This document shows, one piece after another, positions 60,001 to 64,000 of a stretch of 64,000 bases of DNA. Position numbers and translations under genes: made by a program. Under the pieces are notes generated by a model, which worked only from the letters and a program-made list of their open reading frames with translations, was not told the DNA's origin and ran no database searches. Numbering within the stretch: the first letter of the stretch is position 1; every line of letters begins with the position of its first letter. This stretch comes from Polytrichum commune (lineage: Eukaryota > Streptophyta > Polytrichopsida > Polytrichales > Polytrichaceae): positions 7,192,001-7,256,000 of the forward strand of contig OX485806.1 of assembly GCA_950295325.1 (NCBI GenBank), written 5' to 3'.

Positions 60001-63000
60001 TCACCGCCAAGAACGTCCTCCATTGAGGCGTTGAGAATGAGTTCTTGAATATGGATATCGAGCTCCTCCCCCGATGTCAAAATAGGAATTTGACTCAACT
60101 GCTCATAGGAGGAATCGCGTTTTGTTCCTCTAGAAAATGTTGGAGCATGAGAACCAGATTCATAGGTTGGACTTGGAGCAACGGGACTCTTACCTTCTAG
60201 CTCAGAATGGGGGTTCATCTTTTTTTTCCCCTTCATGGTAGTCTTCTCCAATGATTTTTTAAAGTTTTTCCATCTCTTTCTGTGCGGCTTTCTCCTCTGC
60301 TTCCTTTACTCTAAGCGCCTTCTTCCTATCCTCTTCTAGACGTCGGGATAGGGCCTTTGCCCTCTCATGCTCGTCTTCTATGCCCTGTAAGTCAATCATC
60401 TCAACACCAGATTCTCCAACTGCCTCCCTTGACTTCCAAAGTTCAGTTTCAAAGGAAGGAGTGAAACTAGGAACACAGTCAAGGTACCAACCACCTCCAG
60501 TGAGATGTGAGGTTGACCATGTACGCTGTTGATTTGCTGAGAACATGCACGTGGAGTTAGACCTGTCAAGCCATGCTGAGAGGAATATAGGGAGATCTTC
60601 TTTTGTTATTGTTCCTTTTGCAAGGAGCTCGTACTTGAAATACCTGCGGGAAAGACACAGCTCATCATTAAATACCTTGCAATTGACATAGCTGCCATAT
60701 TAAAAACCAAAACACTATGCCAAATCAGATGTCACTAACTAAGCTTATATCATATAACACTAACTAAGCTTATATCAGATTACCCTCGCATCATATTCCA
60801 CTTATAACACACAAATCTAACCTCATATCGGATTGACCTTAATACAAGCATATTTAGAAATCACATCAGAATGCACTTATAACACACATATCTAGCCTCA
60901 TATCAGAGTACACTTATACCAAGTATAGGTAGATATCAATAGCAACCATGTTTGTAGGTAGTAGAGTTTGAATACCAGAAAATGTGTCTCGGGACCGAGA
61001 CACTCAAACTAGGCCCTGGAATTTCAGAGATTTCTAGGCTTATATGAAACTAGGCCCTAACTAAGCTTATATCAGGTTACCCAAACTAAGGTTATATCAG
61101 ACTCCCCTAACTAAGATTGTATCAGATTTCATTACCTAAGCTAATCTCAGATTGCACTAACCAAGCTTAAACCAGACTACCCTAACTAAGCTTATATCAG
61201 ATGTCACTAACTAAGCTTATATCAGATATCACTAAATAAGCTTATATCAGATTACCCTCACATCATATTACACTTATAACACACAAATCTAACCTCATAT
61301 CGGATTGACCTTAATACAAGCATATCTAGAAATCACATCAGAATGCACTTATAACACACATATCTAGCCTCATATCAGAGTACACTTATACCAAGTATAG
61401 GTAGATATCAATAGCAACCATGTTTGTAGGTAGTAGAGTTTGAATACCAGAAAATGTGTCTCGGGACCGAGACACTCAAACTAGGCCCTGGAATTTCAGA
61501 GATTTCTAGGCTTATATGAAACTAGGCCCTAACTAAGCTTATATCAGGTTACCCAAACTAAGGTTATATCAGACTCCCCTAACTAAGATTATATCAGATT
61601 TCATTACCTAAGCTAATCTCAGATTGCACTAACCAAGCTTAAACCAGACTACCCTAACTAAGCTTATATCAGATGTCACTAACTAAGCTTATATCATATA
61701 TCACTAACTAAGCTTATATCAGATTACCCTCACATCATATTACACTTATAACACACAAATCTAACCTCATATCGGATTGACCTTAATACAAACATATCTA
61801 GAAATCACATCAGAATGCACTTATAACACACATATCTACTATGATTATAGGTAGTAGAGTTTGAATACCAGAAAATGTGTCTCGGGACCGAGAGACTCAA
61901 ACTCGGCCCTGGAAAATCAGAAATGTCTAAGCTTAAATCAGATTACCCTTATACCCACAATTGCAAACTAACCTCATATCAGATTGCACTTGTAACCCAC
62001 ATATCTAACCTCACATCAGTTTGACCTTACTACTTGAATATCTAGACATCACATCATATTTCACTGCAAATACACATCTCTACCCTCATATCAGAGTACA
62101 CTTATAAGAAGTACATGTAGATATCAAACATTGCTAACTAACCTTATATGAGATTAAACTTATATCAACCATATATAACCTCATATCAGATTTCACATAT
62201 AACCCTTAATACAACCAAATGTAGAGCACACACCAGATTTCACATATAACACAAATTTCTAACCTCATATCAGATTACCCTAATACCTCAAAGTGCATAC
62301 TAACATCATATGAGAGTACACTTATAACACACATATAGAACTGTAGTATGAAAGGAGAGAACTCACTGAAAGATAACTCTTCGGACAATCAAGTCTGTCC
62401 CGTTAAATCCCTCAAATTCGTGAGTTTTGTTAAAGGCCTCCTGCCCTCGGAAGAATGTGGGAAACGCGTTGTCCCATAATTTCATTCTACAGTCCTCGAT
62501 GTATGCAACCAAGGTCAAGGGCTCGCTGGGTAGTGCAAAGTTGATAGCAAGTTTGTCTTGGCGCAAAGTGTCTTCAAATATAATGGAAGCCTGATCGGAT
62601 ATCTGTATATACAGAGAGTGAATATGAACAAGAATTTGAGCAACATCGATTCATATATTGAAATAACCGTGAAACCAAGAGAAAGACCAATTAATGTAAG
62701 GGATCAAATCAAGTAACACCGAACTAAAGGGTACATAGGGGATTATGTACTCACTCCTTCCCAAAAACATGCCTTGGCTAGGAATGCCTGCAATTTGTCC
62801 TCATTGGTGGGCTTGGTTGGCATTTTGCGAGCCTCACGTGTTGATGAAGAGGAATTGATAATTCCAACCATTTGATTTTACAAGCGGGTGATGCTTTTGC
62901 AGTAGCGATCAACTGCAATTTCTCTAAGTTGAGCTCGGGTGCAATTGAGTTAAGAGTATAGTGACGCGCAATTTGTGACCCATAGAGCAATATATTAAGA

Positions 63001-64000
63001 TCATGGAGATTAATGAATTACTTGAAAAATGTAGAATGGGTTTTAAAGTAGTGGACATACCTCCCGAAGCCATCCATCTGTCAAGTCTGGGTTTGCCACA
63101 CAAACTAGTTTTGACATTTTCTTATGAAGTGCCTCGGCTCTCTTTGAAGCAGCGACCTTCATGGCGGCTGTTTTTTCAGCAGCAGACACCTCTCCATCCG
63201 TTTGCTCAAGAAGTTGACGAACGCCTTCATCTGCAGCAAGTGCCAGTTCGTGCTGGAAAGGGATTACTATAGTTAGTTTGTAATCAAACAACTGCGACAA
63301 AAAGGTGTTATGAAAGCACATAAAGAAACAAAAACATTCAAACATCAATTATAAGTACCAAATGTTGAAAGGGATTAGATATAAGAGTAATCACATCATC
63401 AAGCATCAACATTACATCATACCTGGAAGATGAAGCTCGTGAATACATGTAGATTTAATGAATACCATGTCTTCTTTGAAGTTTGAGATTTCTTGCACCT
63501 TTCAATATCAGAGGGAGTCAAAATGTCTTGGTACTGTTCGAGCGGCATAAGTCCATACTTCTGCACCCTAAATAGAGTGTGAACTGTGTTTGTCTTCACG
63601 TGAGAGTCTTCCGTATGTCTACAAGTAACAATCATATATTAAATACAAGAACAACATAATATATGTACATAGATGAAAACCTCAAAAAATGGACTTAGAA
63701 AACTTACTTGTTGATATTATGCATAACTTGCATAACAATACCAATTTTTCCCTTGGTGTCAAGGAGGATGCTATCCACCAAAAAATGCCAGGACTCTTCT
63801 GTTTTGTGAAGTCGTTCAATATGGTTCAACCAAGCCTGCCGCCTATGGTTCCCGTCACAAACAAAGAACATCAAATTCGTAAAACCGGCTAACTCTGGAA
63901 CGGACAGAAGAAAGGAGTTGAATTGTTCATTTTTGGCACTCCAAATAGGACCCCACGATGTCTTATCAGCCTCAGTAACCTCATGTGTTTTCCCTTCTTC
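57055..64000 (-). CDS. ParB-like / DNA-methyltransferase-like protein, 3' ten exons (partial)
   Basis: Ten exons in order: 63708-64000 (open to the edge), 63423-63618, 63061-63252, 62755-62832, 62367-62602, 59949-60643, 58191-58538, 57759-58032, 57441-57649, 57055-57343. All junctions are GT-AG and agree in phase, giving about 935 residues. The first exon holds VCDGNHRRQAW, resembling the DGxHR core of ParB/Srx-type domains. Exon 6 has a Glu/Lys/Arg coiled coil. Exons 7-9 look like an N4/N6 DNA methyltransferase of beta-type order: ILADIPEG at the DPPY position (58440-58470), IILFHPFRM, a GF...W...LHLTSP stretch, NGSTPWRGPREKS, then ILDCTAATG (SAM motif I) and IAALEADVDIF. The catalytic Pro-Tyr is replaced (DIPE), so activity is doubtful. 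Exons 6 and 9 each need removal of one base to stay open. No name is known to me. Confidence 0.65.
57571..57577 (-). other. Single-base frameshift in exon 9 of the methyltransferase-like gene
   Basis: On the coding strand the run GAGGGCC shifts the frame between VDIFE and AVLAPLI. Removing one G restores a frame that meets both neighbouring splice phases. It could be a real mutation or a homopolymer sequencing error. Confidence 0.65.
58600..59600 (+). repeat. Intronic satellite, block 1
   Basis: Lies in the intron between exons 6 and 7. Built of short words such as ACCTCATATCAGATT.CACTTATAACACACATATCTA, plus two copies (near 59052 and 59350) of a conserved 75-bp core containing AATACCAGAAAATGTGTCTC. 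Confidence 0.85.
60252..60262 (-). other. Single-base frameshift in exon 6 of the methyltransferase-like gene
   Basis: The coding strand reads AAACTTTAAAAAA where the coiled coil (KEMEKL) meets a stop. Dropping one T continues into KKSLEKTTMKGKKK and keeps exon length in phase. Homopolymer context again leaves mutation or error open. Confidence 0.7.
60700..62340 (+). repeat. Intronic satellite, block 2
   Basis: Lies in the intron between exons 5 and 6. It has a 20-bp word (CTAACTAAGCTTATATCAGA) repeated many times and a higher-order period of 472 then 421 bp, marked by conserved cores at 60961, 61433 and 61854. The 60.76-61.2 and 61.23-61.7 kb segments are nearly identical. Confidence 0.9.

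Noticed and set aside
62833-62990. Longer version of methyltransferase-like exon 4 starting near 62915, with an in-frame stop
   Set aside because: An acceptor at 62833 gives a 78-bp exon in phase on both sides, so the nonsense codon falls in the intron and is not evidence of decay.
1-64000. tRNA, rRNA, CRISPR array or bacterial-style operons
   Set aside because: No cloverleaf with A/B boxes, rRNA segment or spacer-repeat array was recognised; the CT, GT and GAGCGGT runs are simple repeats, and the sequence is eukaryotic.

Overview
This is nuclear DNA from a land plant. It has AT-rich intergenic space, GT-AG introns, and plastid-targeted nuclear genes: a GrpE co-chaperone with a transit-peptide-like N terminus and a soluble acyl-ACP desaturase. 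It also has plant-type repeats. The density is only about five protein-coding loci in 64 kb. A PLD3-like phospholipase, a kinase-fold protein that I do not recognise as a standard angiosperm gene, and a methyltransferase-like gene point to a non-flowering plant (bryophyte, lycophyte or fern). I cannot name the species from sequence alone.

Layout. 1-375: last exon of a PLD3-type HKD phospholipase D (+). 0.9-19 kb: no convincing host gene; a Copia reverse-transcriptase fragment, at least five MITE or foldback elements and several old repeat families. 19.2-26 kb: GC-rich, promoter-like DNA with three tandem 270-bp repeats, then a multi-exon gene (+) for a divergent kinase-fold protein that looks like a pseudokinase. 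26-30.3 kb: non-coding DNA with two tandem duplications. 30.3-31.3 kb: intronless chloroplast GrpE gene (-), with duplicated blocks on both flanks. 33-36 kb: truncated pogo/Tigger element and a dispersed repeat. 37.6-39.5 kb: three-exon acyl-ACP desaturase (-), with a GC-rich leader and then tandem repeats upstream. 42-56 kb: transposon graveyard holding Harbinger-like MITEs, a pogo-derived element that keeps a CENP-B-type HTH, a long-TIR foldback, a piggyBac transposase split by a nested pogo copy, and a LINE RNase H/zinc-finger end. 57.0-64.0 kb: at least ten exons of a gene (-) that runs off the right edge. It combines a ParB-like DGNHR segment, a coiled coil and a C-terminal domain resembling N4/N6 DNA methyltransferases. 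Its two largest introns carry the same satellite.

The host genes do not form a pathway or operon. The desaturase and GrpE act independently in the plastid, and PLD3-like proteins are lumenal or lysosomal in other eukaryotes. The most unusual items are the ParB/methyltransferase-like gene with its intronic hairpin satellite, the predicted pseudokinase, and the pogo-in-piggyBac nest. Coordinates of exons come from reading frames and GT-AG phase agreement by eye; repeat boundaries are accurate to a few bases where target-site duplications are visible and to tens of bases elsewhere.
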